The translations under genes and the position numbers were made by a program. The notes under the pieces are model-generated. The model searched no databases. It was not told the origin of the DNA and saw only the letters and a program-made list of their open reading frames with translations. From JBBQRS01 sp038214535 (GTDB lineage: Bacteria > Chloroflexota > Anaerolineae > CG2-30-64-16), in assembly GCA_038214535.1 (NCBI GenBank), contig JBBQRS010000016.1:1-57231 (forward strand): a stretch of 57,231 nucleotides of DNA. The letters run 5' to 3'. Positions 25,069-33,908 of this stretch are shown in pieces (the stretch's first letter is position 1; every line of letters starts with the position of its first letter).

Positions 25069-28000
25069 ATGCCGAAACGCACCGATATCCATACCATCCT
25101 GATTCCTGGCTCCGGCCCCATCGTCATCGGGCAGGCCGCCGAGTTCGATTATTCCGGCACGCAGGCCGTCAAGGCGTTGCGCGCCCAGGGCTACCGTGTC
25201 GTGCTGGTTAATTCCAACCCCGCGACCATCATGACCGACCCCGATATTGCCGACGCGACCTACATCGAGCCGTTGACGCCCGAAGTGCTGGCCGCTATCA
25301 TCGCCCAGGAGCGTCCTGACGCCATGCTGCCCACCGTGGGCGGGCAGACCGGCCTCAACCTGGCGTTGGCGCTCAGCGAGGACGGCACGCTCGCCGCGCA
25401 CGACGTCCAGTTGATCGGCGCGTCCCTCACGGCGATCCGCGCCGCCGAAGACAGGGACGTCTTCCGCCATACCCTGCTGGAACACGGCTTACCGCTGCCG
25501 AACGGCGGCCCCGCAACCTTGCTGGGCGACGCGCAGGCCATCGCCGAGCGCACGGGCTATCCGCTGCTCGTCCGCGCCTCCTTTGCGCTGGGCGGCTCCG
25601 GCGCGTCCTGGGTCTATCACCCGGAAGAGTTGCCCGAAGCGGTGCGCCACGCGCTGGCGGCTTCGCCCATCGGCCAGGCCTGGGTCGAGGAGTCGGTGCT
25701 GGGTTGGAAGGAATACGAGCTGGAAGTGATGCGCGACGCCGCGGATAACTTCGTCGTGGTGTGCAGCATCGAGAACCTCGACCCGATGGGCGTCCACACC
25801 GGCGACAGTATTACGGTTGCCCCCGCGCAAACTCTGACCGACCGCGAGTATCAGCGGTTGCGCGACCTGGCGCGCCAGGTGATGACGGCTGTCGGCGTGG
25901 AGACCGGCGGCTCTAACGTGCAGTTTGCCGTCAACCCTGAGAATGGCCGCGTGCTGATTATCGAAATGAACCCGCGCGTCTCCCGGTCGTCGGCGCTTGC
26001 CTCCAAAGCCACCGGCTTCCCCATCGCCAAGATCGCCGCGCTGGTTGCCGCCGGCTACACCCTCGACGAAATCACCAACGACATCACCGGCGAGACGCGG
26101 GCGGCCTTCGAGCCGTCACTTGATTATGTAGCCGTGAAGATTCCGCGCTGGGCGTTCGAGAAGTTTCCCGGCGTGAATCCCCTGCTTGGGCCACAGATGA
26201 AATCGGTGGGTGAAGTGATGGCCCTGGGGCGCACCTTCCCGGAGGCGCTGAACAAGGCCGTGCAGTCGCTGGAAATCGGCGTAGATGCGTTGGACGGCTC
26301 CGGCCCCAAACGCGCAGCGTCCGAAGAGATTCCCGATCTCGCGGAACTGGCGACCCCCTCTGCGGATCGGCTGTTCAGTGTCTATCGCGCATTGCGCGGC
26401 GGCGTCACCGTTGCCGATATCTCGCGTGCCTCAGGCTACGATCTCTGGTTCCTGTCCGAGATGGGGCGGATTGTCGCGATGGAGGCGACAATTTTGCAGG
26501 CTGCAAGCGCGCCCATCGCGCCGGAAGAGCTTGCCACCTTGCTGCGAGATGCAAAGCGGCTGGGCTTCTCCGACGCGCATCTCGATCGCTTGCTAAACAG
26601 TGCAAGCGACGGTGTTGCCGAGAGACCGGATTGCAGATCATTGCGTGCAAATCTTGGTCTGACGGCCACTTTTCACCGCGTGGACACCTGCGCCGCCGAG
26701 TTCTACGCGCGCACCCCGTATATGTACAGCGGCTATGAATCGCAGGATGAGGCTGATCCCACCGACCGCCGCAAAATCCTGATCCTGGGCAGCGGCCCAA
26801 ACCGCATCGGTCAGGGCGTCGAGTTCGACTACTGCTGCTGTCAGGCCGCCTTTGCCCTCTCCGATATGGGTTTCGAGACCATCATGCTCAACTGCAACCC
26901 GGAGACGGTCTCTACCGACTACGATACCGCCGACCGGCTCTATTTCGAGCCGCTGACGCTGGAACACGTGTTGAATGTGGTCGAGCGCGAGCAGCCGGAG
27001 GGCGTGATTGTCCAGTTCGGCGGACAGACCCCGCTTAACCTTGCCGAAGGGTTGCAGGCCGCCGGCGTCCCCATCCTCGGCACATCGCCCGCGGCCATCC
27101 GTCTGGCGGAAGACCGCGAGCGGTTTGCGGAACTGCTCGAAACATTGGACATTCCACAGCCCGAACATGGCATCGTCACAACCCTTGCAGGGGCGAGCGC
27201 GGTCGCCGAACGCATCGGCTATCCGGTGCTGGTGCGCCCTTCCTATGTGTTGGGTGGGCGCGCCATGGCGATTGTCCCCGGTCCGGAGCAACTCGAGGAG
27301 TTTGTCGGGCACGCGCTCGAAGCCGCCCCCGGCGCGCCCCTGCTGGTGGATCGCTTCATGGAAGACGCCTTCGAGATTGACGTGGACGCCCTGGCCGACG
27401 GCGAGCGTGTGGTCATCGGGGCGATCATGCAGCACATCGAGGAAGCCGGGGTCCATTCCGGCGATTCGGCGTGCGTGTTGCCCCCCTACAAAGTCAGCGC
27501 GTATCACCTGAACATCATCCGCGAATACACGGAGCGCCTGGGGCTGGCGCTCAAGGTGTGTGGGGTGATGAATGTGCAGTTCGCCATCAAGGACGATATC
27601 GTTTACGTGCTCGAGGTCAACCCGCGCGCCTCGCGGACGATTCCCTACGCCAGCAAGGCCACCGGTCTGAACCTGGCGCAGGCGGCCGCGAAGATCATGG
27701 CGGGCCAAAGCCTGGCCGAGCAGGGGATTCTGGAGGAGCCGGAGGTGGACGGCTTCTTCGTGAAGGAAGCGGTCTTGCCGTTCCGCAAGCTGCCCGGCGC
27801 CGACGCGATCCTCGGCCCGGAGATGCGCTCGACCGGTGAGGTGATGGGACACGCGTCGCACTTCGGCCACGCCTTCGCGAAATCACAGATCGCCGCAGGC
27901 ATGGCGTTGCCGCTCTCCGGCGCGGCGCTGATCAGTGTGAACGACTACGACAAGGGCGCAGCGCTCAAGATCGCGCGTGATCTACACCGCATGGGGTTCA

Positions 28001-28323
28001 TCTTGCACGCCACCCCCGGCACCGCTGCCTTCCTGGAACATGCCGGCTTGCCCGTGCAGCCCGTCAACAAGATGGCGCAAGGCTCGCCGCACACCGTTGA
28101 CCTGATCCGCGGCGGCCAGGTGCAGCTCATCCTGAACACGCCGCTGGGTCCCCGCTCTCATACGGACGGCATGGAAATTCGCGTCGCCGCCACCGCGATG
28201 GACGTGCCACTGCTCACCACGCTGTCCGCGGCCACTGCCGCCGTCTCCGCCATCCGCGCCGCCAAACAAAAGGAGCTGCGCTACCGCAGCCTGCAAGCCC
28301 ACTTCGCGAGATCAGATACGTAA
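25069..28323 (+). CDS. carB: Carbamoyl-phosphate synthase large subunit
   Basis: 1084 aa, full length. Two homologous synthetase halves are visible: each begins with a glycine-rich motif (LIPGSGPIVIGQAAEFDYSG near residue 11; LILGSGPNRIGQGVEFDYCC near 570) and each has an ATP-grasp domain (FALGGSGASWVYH; YVLGGRAMAIV) with metal-binding EMNPRVSRSSALASKATG and EVNPRASRTIPYASKATG. A C-terminal MGS-like allosteric domain runs from about 940 to 1080. The enzyme makes carbamoyl phosphate from bicarbonate, two ATP and glutamine-derived ammonia supplied by CarA. ATG 25069 lacks a good ribosome site. The coding region ends exactly where a long nested repeat begins. Confidence 0.97.
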   Translation: MPKRTDIHTILIPGSGPIVIGQAAEFDYSGTQAVKALRAQGYRVVLVNSNPATIMTDPDIADATYIEPLTPEVLAAIIAQERPDAMLPTVGGQTGLNLALALSEDGTLAAHDVQLIGASLTAIRAAEDRDVFRHTLLEHGLPLPNGGPATLLGDAQAIAERTGYPLLVRASFALGGSGASWVYHPEELPEAVRHALAASPIGQAWVEESVLGWKEYELEVMRDAADNFVVVCSIENLDPMGVHTGDSITVAPAQTLTDREYQRLRDLARQVMTAVGVETGGSNVQFAVNPENGRVLIIEMNPRVSRSSALASKATGFPIAKIAALVAAGYTLDEITNDITGETRAAFEPSLDYVAVKIPRWAFEKFPGVNPLLGPQMKSVGEVMALGRTFPEALNKAVQSLEIGVDALDGSGPKRAASEEIPDLAELATPSADRLFSVYRALRGGVTVADISRASGYDLWFLSEMGRIVAMEATILQAASAPIAPEELATLLRDAKRLGFSDAHLDRLLNSASDGVAERPDCRSLRANLGLTATFHRVDTCAAEFYARTPYMYSGYESQDEADPTDRRKILILGSGPNRIGQGVEFDYCCCQAAFALSDMGFETIMLNCNPETVSTDYDTADRLYFEPLTLEHVLNVVEREQPEGVIVQFGGQTPLNLAEGLQAAGVPILGTSPAAIRLAEDRERFAELLETLDIPQPEHGIVTTLAGASAVAERIGYPVLVRPSYVLGGRAMAIVPGPEQLEEFVGHALEAAPGAPLLVDRFMEDAFEIDVDALADGERVVIGAIMQHIEEAGVHSGDSACVLPPYKVSAYHLNIIREYTERLGLALKVCGVMNVQFAIKDDIVYVLEVNPRASRTIPYASKATGLNLAQAAAKIMAGQSLAEQGILEEPEVDGFFVKEAVLPFRKLPGADAILGPEMRSTGEVMGHASHFGHAFAKSQIAAGMALPLSGAALISVNDYDKGAALKIARDLHRMGFILHATPGTAAFLEHAGLPVQPVNKMAQGSPHTVDLIRGGQVQLILNTPLGPRSHTDGMEIRVAATAMDVPLLTTLSAATAAVSAIRAAKQKELRYRSLQAHFARSDT

Positions 28324-28452
28324 CCACCAAGACACCAAGAACACCAAGAAAAAGCTTTACCACGGAGAAGCGAAGGAACGAAGAGTTTCTACTTTTTTCT
28401 TCGTTTCTTCGTGGTAAGAATCTTCTCTTGGTGTTCTTGGTGTCTTGGTGGT
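28323..28452. repeat. Nested inverted repeat after carB
   Basis: Outer arms 28323-28349 and 28426-28452 are perfectly complementary (27 nt, repeated ACCAAGA/CACCAAG units). Inside them is a second inverted repeat of the CCACGAAG family (TACCACGG...CTTCGTGGTA). It lies between convergent carB and the O-methyltransferase gene and could terminate both. Confidence 0.92.
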
Positions 28453-28460
28453 GAATATGG

Positions 28461-29051
28461 CTAAATCCGCCGGCAGACCAATTCCCCGTTGCCGATGGGC
28501 ACGACCAGTGCGTCTACGCGTTCATCCGCCAGCGCGCGATCCAGCACTTCCTGCAACTGATCGCGCTGGTTTATGGCGTTATCGGCGATCAGCCAGCCGC
28601 CCTTCACCAACCGCGGGATCACCAGCTCATAGCACTCCGCGTAGACGTCCTTTTCCGCGTCCAGGAAGCAACACGCAATGCGGTCGTGCGAGGCCAGATG
28701 TTTGCGCGCATCGCCTTCAACTAAATTGACACAATCTTCAACACCCACCTGGTAAAAGGTCTCCCGCGCCAGCTTCGCCTTCTCAGGCAGCACTTCGTAT
28801 GTCGTGACCGGCCTGCCCAATTCGTGGCACGCCAGCGACAGCCACATTGTCGAGTAGCCCGCGCTGGTCCCGATCTCAATTAGGTCGCCCGCCGGCGCGC
28901 CCGCTGCCATCAGCGCGAGGAAGCGCCCCGTGTCGGGCGTGATCTGTCGCAACCGCTGCAAGCGCGGCGTCCCGTCGCGCCGATCCTGATAGTCCAACGC
29001 CTCCAGATAGTGCATCCGTTCGATCATAGCCGGGCTAATTTCGTTAAACAT
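28461..29051 (-). CDS. Class I SAM-dependent O-methyltransferase (family 3, catechol-OMT-like)
   Basis: 196 aa. ATG 29051 has AAGGAG six bases upstream. Motifs: LIEIGTSAGYSTMWLSLA (SAM-binding loop), VTTYEVLPEKAKLARE (acidic end of strand 2), VEGDARKHLAS, CCFLDAEKDVYAECYE (metal-binding Asp of this family) and GGWLIADNAINQ. Family members methylate hydroxyl groups of catechol-like or tRNA hydroxyuridine substrates. The substrate here is unknown. A cupin gene starts just upstream (10-nt gap), so the two are probably cotranscribed. Confidence 0.92.
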   Translation of the reverse strand: MFNEISPAMIERMHYLEALDYQDRRDGTPRLQRLRQITPDTGRFLALMAAGAPAGDLIEIGTSAGYSTMWLSLACHELGRPVTTYEVLPEKAKLARETFYQVGVEDCVNLVEGDARKHLASHDRIACCFLDAEKDVYAECYELVIPRLVKGGWLIADNAINQRDQLQEVLDRALADERVDALVVPIGNGELVCRRI

Positions 29052-29061
29052 GCGTTGCTCC

Positions 29062-29427
29062 TTAAATCCAAATATCGGTTTCAGCCGTCAGTTCGCCGCC
29101 GGCGTCGCCTGTGTTAACCGTCCCCGCAGGTTCAACCAGCATGACCTGACATTCATTCGCGGCATAGGGTTTATGCTCGATGCCCCGTGGCACAACGAAC
29201 ATCTCGCCCTCATTAAGCGTCACTACGCCGTCTCGAAGGTGAATCTCCATACTCCCATCGCGGACGATGAAGACTTCATCCGTGTCGGCGTGGCTGTGCC
29301 AGACGAATTCGCCCTGAATTTTCACGAGCTTGAAATGATAATCATTCATCTGAGCGATGATCCTGGGCGACCAATGATCCGAGAACAGATCGAACTTGTT
29401 TTGCAGATTAATCGGAACGTAAGTCAT
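29062..29427 (-). CDS. Single-domain cupin protein
   Basis: 121 aa. Cupin motif 1 is clear: GEFVWHSHADTDEVFIVRDG, with the metal-ligand His-x-His and Glu. Motif 2 is weaker: FVVPRGIEHKPYAANE with His. The fold is a small beta-barrel that usually binds a metal. Such proteins serve as dioxygenases, isomerases or sugar epimerase-like enzymes; no specific role can be assigned. Start at ATG 29427 with AAGGAC upstream. The O-methyltransferase follows after 10 nt; the pseudogene lies upstream. Confidence 0.9.
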   Translation of the reverse strand: MTYVPINLQNKFDLFSDHWSPRIIAQMNDYHFKLVKIQGEFVWHSHADTDEVFIVRDGSMEIHLRDGVVTLNEGEMFVVPRGIEHKPYAANECQVMLVEPAGTVNTGDAGGELTAETDIWI

Positions 29428-29440
29428 GGGACGTGTCCTT

Positions 29441-30230
29441 TTATGCCGGGAAATTCGCTTCTATCCGTGCCCTGTTGCTGTGAAATAGTTGGGCTTCACT
29501 TTGCCAATGAGCCAGGTGACCCTCCGCCTTGAGCTTCACAGCCGCAGCATCGCCCACGATGTGACGCATCTCGGATTCATTACCCATGAAGGCCAGAACT
29601 TCCTCTACCATATCAAAGAATTCACGCCCCAGGGATATACCATACGCTTCGCCAAATAGCCGACGGCGCCGGCTCCCGTTTCGCACATCGGCTTCGGCGA
29701 AAACCTTCTGATCCGCGCTGTTGAATGAGAGCGGGACCATTCAATGAGCCGCATAGGCAACATCTCGCAAGCGCGGGCCGGGGCCGGCCAGATCGAAATC
29801 AACAACAGCGTGCGGAATCCCGGAAGCGTAGATGAAATTGTACGGCGCAAAATCGTTGTGGCAGATCACCTCATGCCGCGCACTGTCGGGATAGCTGTAT
29901 GCCCACGCGTCTGCATCCGAGGGTGCAAGGTCGAGCGTCGCGTCATGATACTGTCTCAGCCAGCCGGGCGGCGGCGATCAGGGGCGCGTCGTGCTGCCAG
30001 ATGGTGACCGGGACGCCCGTTTCGCCCGCGATGAATCTCGTGATTTCCCTGCCCTGCGCGTCAATCCCGAGGAAGCGCGGGCTGCCCTGGAAGCCTCTGG
30101 TTTCCAAGTGCAAAAGCAGGCGATGGACGGTCGTGACTGCGGGAGGCGCGTTTCGCCGAACCGTGTCCCCGACACGCATCACGGCGGCATTGACGTTGCC
30201 ACCGGAGAGCGGGATTTCTGCTTGCGTCAC
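29441..30230 (-). pseudogene. Broken phosphotransferase (APH family) gene
   Basis: Three consecutive pieces of one aminoglycoside-phosphotransferase/choline-kinase-like protein are readable on the minus strand. 30230-29943: N-terminal lobe (VMRVGDTVRRNAPPAVTTVH, FLGIDAQGREITRFIAGETG), ending in TGA. About 29965-29744, shifted by one base: LRQYHDATLDLAP, then the catalytic-loop motif VICHNDFAPYNF and metal-binding VVDFDLAGPGPRL. A TGA at 29741-29743 then interrupts the same frame, and the C-terminal part continues in frame to 29441 (MVPLSFNSADQK). The TGA sits where a Trp codon (TGG) would fit. One frameshift plus one nonsense codon argues for a real pseudogene rather than one read error. The intact ancestor would be about 260 aa. 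Confidence 0.88.
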
Positions 30231-30274
30231 GCCGTCGCCTTAGTGGTCTGTAAAGTAGATATTTATCACCCTGC

Positions 30275-30302
30275 GGAGTGCGCATCCTCAGATGCGCACT
30301 CC
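30275..30302. repeat. Perfect 12-bp hairpin between tnaA and the pseudogene
   Basis: GGAGTGCGCATC and its complement around CTCA. It lies downstream of tnaA on the minus strand, so it may be that operon's 3' hairpin, although no T-run follows. Confidence 0.8.
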
Positions 30303-30325
30303 ACGAGAGTACAATTGGGTAGATC

Positions 30326-31714
30326 TTATACCACTAACCCCCCGGCAACCGGCTCGAATTGCGCCGAGAAGTGGCGCAGCACGGGCGGTTCCTCGGTCAT
30401 CCTGACCCCGCGGATGCGCGGCGCAAGGCTTTTCGCGAGGATCAGCACTTCCGCGAGGTAGTCCACGTGACTCTGCGTGTAGACGCGGCGGGGGAACGCC
30501 AGCCGCACCAGATCATTCAACGCCGGTTTCTCGCTACCGTCGGGTTGACGGCCGAACATCACCGTGTCAATCGGTACCGAACGCACGCCCCCTTCGACGT
30601 AAAGCACCAGCGCCAGCGCCCATGCAGGGTACTCATTCCAGGGGATATGCGGCAGCAAGCTTTTGGCGTCAATATAGAGCGCGTGGCCGCCGGTGGGCCG
30701 CACGATGGGGATGTCGTTCGCGATGCAGATATCGCCCAGGTAGGCCACCGAGCGAATTCGGTAGCGCAGGTAATCCTCGTCCAGCGCCTCCTTCAACCCC
30801 ACGGCGATGGCCTCCAGGTCGTAACCCGCCAGCCCGCCATAGGTAGGGAAGCCCTCGGTCAGGATCAGCAGGTCCTTGCAGCGGCGCGCCAGTGTCTCGT
30901 CGTTCAGCGCCAGGAACCCGCCGATGTTCGCCATCCCATCCTTCTTGGCGCTCATCGTGCAGCCGTCAACGTAGCTGAACATCTCCTGCGCGATGGCGAG
31001 CGGCGTCTTGTCAGCGTAGCCTTCCTCGCGCAGTTTGATGAACCACGAATTTTCAGCGAAGCGACAGGCGTCGAGGAAGAACGGCACGCCATGCCGCCGG
31101 CAGATCGCGCTCGCCGCGCGGATGTTCGCCATGCTCACCGGCTGGCCGCCGCCCGAGTTGTTCGTCACGGTGATCATCGCCAGCGGAACTTTGCCGGGGT
31201 TTTCGGCCAGCACCGCTTCGAGCGCGGCCAGGTCCATGTTGCCCTTGAACGGTGCTTCGAGCTGCGGCCGGCGCGCCTCCTCGCACGGGATGTCCAGCGC
31301 GACCGCGCCGCGCGCTTCGACGTTGGCGCGCGTGGTGTCGAAGTGGGTGTTGTTCGGCACGATATCGCCCGCGTTCACCGCCGTCCCGAACAGGATCCGC
31401 TCGGCCGCGCGGCCCTGGTGCGTGGGGATCACGTGCTCCAGCCCGGTGATCTCCCGGACGGCCGCCTCGAACCGGTAGAACGAGCGCGCGCCCGCGTAGG
31501 ACTCGTCACCCATCATCATCCCGGCCCATTGGCTCGACGACATCGCGCCCGTCCCCGAATCGGTGAGCAGGTCAATCAGCACGTCTTCGGCGCGCAGCAG
31601 AAACGGGTTATAGCCCGCGGCCTCCAGCGCGATCTCCCGCTCGGCCCGCGTGGTCTGACGGATCGGCTCGACGGACTTGATGCGAAACGGCTCGATGATG
31701 GTCTTGAAGGTCAT
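30326..31714 (-). CDS. tnaA: Tryptophanase (beta-eliminating lyase family)
   Basis: 462 aa, normal length. It is clearly of the tryptophanase/tyrosine phenol-lyase family: EPFRIKSVEP, LIDLLTDSGTGAMSSSQWAG, IPTHQGRAAE, NNSGGGQPVSMANIRA and the PLP lysine in TMSAKKDGM (Lys257/258). Two positions separate the two enzymes. Asp126 in HFDTT (Thr in tyrosine phenol-lyase) and Ile382 in SVPIDTV (Arg in tyrosine phenol-lyase) both match tryptophanase, so I favour L-tryptophan to indole, pyruvate and ammonia. It has an AGAGAG ribosome site and starts 20 nt after the sulfatase stop, so the two are cotranscribed. There is no tnaC-like leader between them. Confidence 0.88.
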   Translation of the reverse strand: MTFKTIIEPFRIKSVEPIRQTTRAEREIALEAAGYNPFLLRAEDVLIDLLTDSGTGAMSSSQWAGMMMGDESYAGARSFYRFEAAVREITGLEHVIPTHQGRAAERILFGTAVNAGDIVPNNTHFDTTRANVEARGAVALDIPCEEARRPQLEAPFKGNMDLAALEAVLAENPGKVPLAMITVTNNSGGGQPVSMANIRAASAICRRHGVPFFLDACRFAENSWFIKLREEGYADKTPLAIAQEMFSYVDGCTMSAKKDGMANIGGFLALNDETLARRCKDLLILTEGFPTYGGLAGYDLEAIAVGLKEALDEDYLRYRIRSVAYLGDICIANDIPIVRPTGGHALYIDAKSLLPHIPWNEYPAWALALVLYVEGGVRSVPIDTVMFGRQPDGSEKPALNDLVRLAFPRRVYTQSHVDYLAEVLILAKSLAPRIRGVRMTEEPPVLRHFSAQFEPVAGGLVV

Positions 31715-31734
31715 GGTTGGCTCTCTTGTGAATG

Positions 31735-33276
31735 TTACTGATCGCGTACGTCGCGTTCGATGATGATGCCGCTGTCACGCAGAGGCGACGCCATCAGAAA
31801 ATCCCCGAGGCGTTGATTCGGAGTTTGTGACAGCATCCACCACAACTGCTCCCATGCGATGCCGCCGGTATTCTCCTGCTGCGCGCCCGGCGTGCTGCGC
31901 CCGTCTGCGACGTATTGCGTGAGCAGCGCCTTCAACTCTGCCACCACATCAGGATGTTCGGCATAGATATTTTGCCGTTCCCCGATGTCGGCGGCGAGGT
32001 CGTAGAGTTGAATGGGGGGCAGGCCCTCACATTCCTCGCCGGGGCGCGGATAGCTCCATCCGCCCGATCCAGGGCACATTTCCAGTTTCCACCTGCCTTT
32101 GCGGATAGAGAACGATCCGTCAATGGAGTGATGCACGATCGCTTCCCGGAGCCGGCGATCGAGGGTCCCTCCATCCCATACGGGCAGATTGCTCAGGCTG
32201 TCCACGCCGGCAGCGTCGGGCAGCGGCGCGCCGAGGATGTCGGCGCACGTTGCCAGCAGGTCAATGAGACAGACCGTTTCATCCGTCCGGCTGCCGGGTT
32301 GAATCCGCGCCGGCCAGCGCACCAGGAGCGGGATCCGGTGGCCCCCTTCGTAGATGTCCGCCTTGTGGCCGCGGAAGACGTAGCTCGGGTTGTGGCCCAC
32401 GGCTGCCAACTCGTCAAGGTTGGCCATGGGCGCGCACCCGTTATCCGCGGTGAACAGCAGGATCGTATCATCGGCCAGCCCCAGCCGATCCAGCGTGGCG
32501 GCAATCTGGCCCACGACAGCGTCAACGTGCAGGCAGAAATCTCCGTATTCGTTGGTTCCCGATTTGCCGCGGAATTCCGGGGCAGGCAGGATCGGCGTGT
32601 GCGGCGCGGGCAGCGGGAAGTACAGGAAGAACGGCTGATCGGACGCCGCGCACTGCTCGATCCACGCCACGGCCTTGCGGGTCAACGTGGGCAACACCTC
32701 CTCATGCGCGAAGTCCGGCGCGATCGGTCCTTCCCGCCAGAGCGTCTTACCCTCGTTGGGCGGGCAGATCCGATCCGGGATGGCCGTCGGTCTGTCGTTC
32801 TCGATATACACGTAAGGCGGCATGTCCAGGGAGGCGCTGATCCCGAAGAAGTAGTCGAACCCGCGCGCGGTTGGGCCATCCGCGATGGGTTGCGCGAAGT
32901 CCACATCCTCTTTGGCGTCACTCTGCAGCGGCCAGGTCCACCCCAGATGCCACTTGCCGATACATGCGGTGTTGTAGCCGTGCTCCTTCATGTAGGATGC
33001 GATGGTCATCCGCTCCGGCTCGATGAGCGCCTTATCGTAACCGAAGTTGACGCCTTCCTTCAGCCACGAACGCCAGTTGTAGCGCCCGGTGAGGATGCTG
33101 TAGCGCGAGGGCGTGCAGACCGCCGAACTGGCGTGCGCATCGCGAAACGCCATGCCCTCCGCCGCTAACCGGTCAAGATGCACGGTGTGGATCTTAGAGT
33201 CCGGGTTCAGACACGACAGATCCCCATACCCCATGTCATCAGCGAGGATGTAGACGATGTTCGGTTTGCGTGTCAT
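31735..33276 (-). CDS. Sulfatase, Cys-type (arylsulfatase family)
   Basis: 513 aa. The sequence starts NIVYILADDMGYGDLSC (metal-binding Asp13-Asp14) and carries the formylglycine site CTPSR at Cys54-Arg58, followed by LTGRYNWRS. Further ligands are seen in IGKWHLGW and LLFTADNGCAP. The Cys must be converted to formylglycine by a maturase (FGE or anSME), which is not encoded in this window. No signal peptide is visible, so the enzyme appears cytoplasmic. Substrate unknown. ATG 33276 has GGAG 5 nt upstream. A TTGACA lies at 33360-33365 on the minus strand but its -10 is poor. Confidence 0.93.
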   Translation of the reverse strand: MTRKPNIVYILADDMGYGDLSCLNPDSKIHTVHLDRLAAEGMAFRDAHASSAVCTPSRYSILTGRYNWRSWLKEGVNFGYDKALIEPERMTIASYMKEHGYNTACIGKWHLGWTWPLQSDAKEDVDFAQPIADGPTARGFDYFFGISASLDMPPYVYIENDRPTAIPDRICPPNEGKTLWREGPIAPDFAHEEVLPTLTRKAVAWIEQCAASDQPFFLYFPLPAPHTPILPAPEFRGKSGTNEYGDFCLHVDAVVGQIAATLDRLGLADDTILLFTADNGCAPMANLDELAAVGHNPSYVFRGHKADIYEGGHRIPLLVRWPARIQPGSRTDETVCLIDLLATCADILGAPLPDAAGVDSLSNLPVWDGGTLDRRLREAIVHHSIDGSFSIRKGRWKLEMCPGSGGWSYPRPGEECEGLPPIQLYDLAADIGERQNIYAEHPDVVAELKALLTQYVADGRSTPGAQQENTGGIAWEQLWWMLSQTPNQRLGDFLMASPLRDSGIIIERDVRDQ

Positions 33277-33412
33277 GGTCGCTCCGGTCGGATGATGTCG
33301 CGCGGAAATGTACGGCCTGTATATCTCGCCAACAGGCTATTTCGCGATGTACGCGTCGGTGTCAAGCGAGAGTACGCAACCGACGACTTGATCTGTCAGT
33401 ATAGCGGGGGTC

Positions 33413-33446
33413 AAAGAAAAGGCAACTTCTACGAGAGAAGTTGCCT
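33413..33446 (-). terminator. Intrinsic terminator after the antitoxin-like gene
   Basis: Minus strand: an 11-bp perfect stem (AGGCAACTTCT and complement, loop CTCGT) is followed by TTTTCTTT. It is 32 nt beyond the stop codon of the gene at 33478-33759 and upstream of the sulfatase gene. Confidence 0.85.
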
Positions 33447-33477
33447 GACATGCGCATTGCGTCGCAATAGATGGTGA

Positions 33478-33759
33478 TTATCGCAAAGCCGATTTGCCCG
33501 CGGATTTTGACGGCGACTTACGATTCTGTTTCGCGCTGGTTATCGGCATTGCCTTAATGAGCGCACGCAAGATTGTGTTGACGGACTCTGGCGTCGTAAA
33601 GACCTCGGAAATGTCCGGATCGAGTATCACTACGACCTGATTTTTGTCTATCTTACCCGAAAACCGGTTGGGTCGGGCCTGGCGATAATCAAAGTCATAC
33701 TCCGCTTGCAGGTCGTTGTCCAGACCAGATTCAAGCTCAGGGTTTGAGGCTGTTTTCAT
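33478..33759 (-). CDS. Small hypothetical protein, antitoxin-like
   Basis: 93 aa from ATG 33759. The core EYDFDYRQARPNRFSGKI, then VVVILDPDISEVFTTPESVN and TILRALIKAMP, resembles a widespread family of 80-100-aa proteins with an acidic N-terminus, a D-x-D-[IV]-x-x-V-F strand-turn and an S-V-N-x-x-L-R helix. In other genomes such proteins are often annotated as antitoxins of type II systems or left hypothetical. No toxin gene (PIN, BrnT, RelE, HicA) is visible next to it. The C-terminal tail is basic (KSPSKSAGKSALR). Base composition is AT-richer than the flanking operons, suggesting acquisition. Confidence 0.6.
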   Translation of the reverse strand: MKTASNPELESGLDNDLQAEYDFDYRQARPNRFSGKIDKNQVVVILDPDISEVFTTPESVNTILRALIKAMPITSAKQNRKSPSKSAGKSALR

Positions 33760-33908
33760 AGTTCTGTGGGTTTTGCTTGTAATTTCTACGCCGTGACTCA
33801 ACAATCACGCTTCTCTTAGCACATTAGCATAAGCAGATGCACGCTTTCACGCTCTTTGGTGATATCGTTGGCTTCATAAACCGGATGTATTTAACAGCAG
33901 GCCAAACC

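Noticed and set aside
26638..27870. 410-codon minus-strand open frame
   Set aside because: Antisense to carB; no domain, Gly/Arg/His-rich shadow.
30326..31714. Tyrosine phenol-lyase
   Set aside because: The two discriminating positions are Asp126 and Ile382, as in tryptophanase, rather than Thr and Arg.
30359..31741. 460-codon plus-strand open frame
   Set aside because: Antisense to tnaA, which is unmistakable; composition typical of a reverse-frame artefact.
31915..33168. 417-codon plus-strand open frame
   Set aside because: Antisense to the sulfatase gene, no known motif.
33478..33759. Toxin-antitoxin pair
   Set aside because: Only an antitoxin-like protein is present; no toxin family ORF lies within several hundred bases on either strand.
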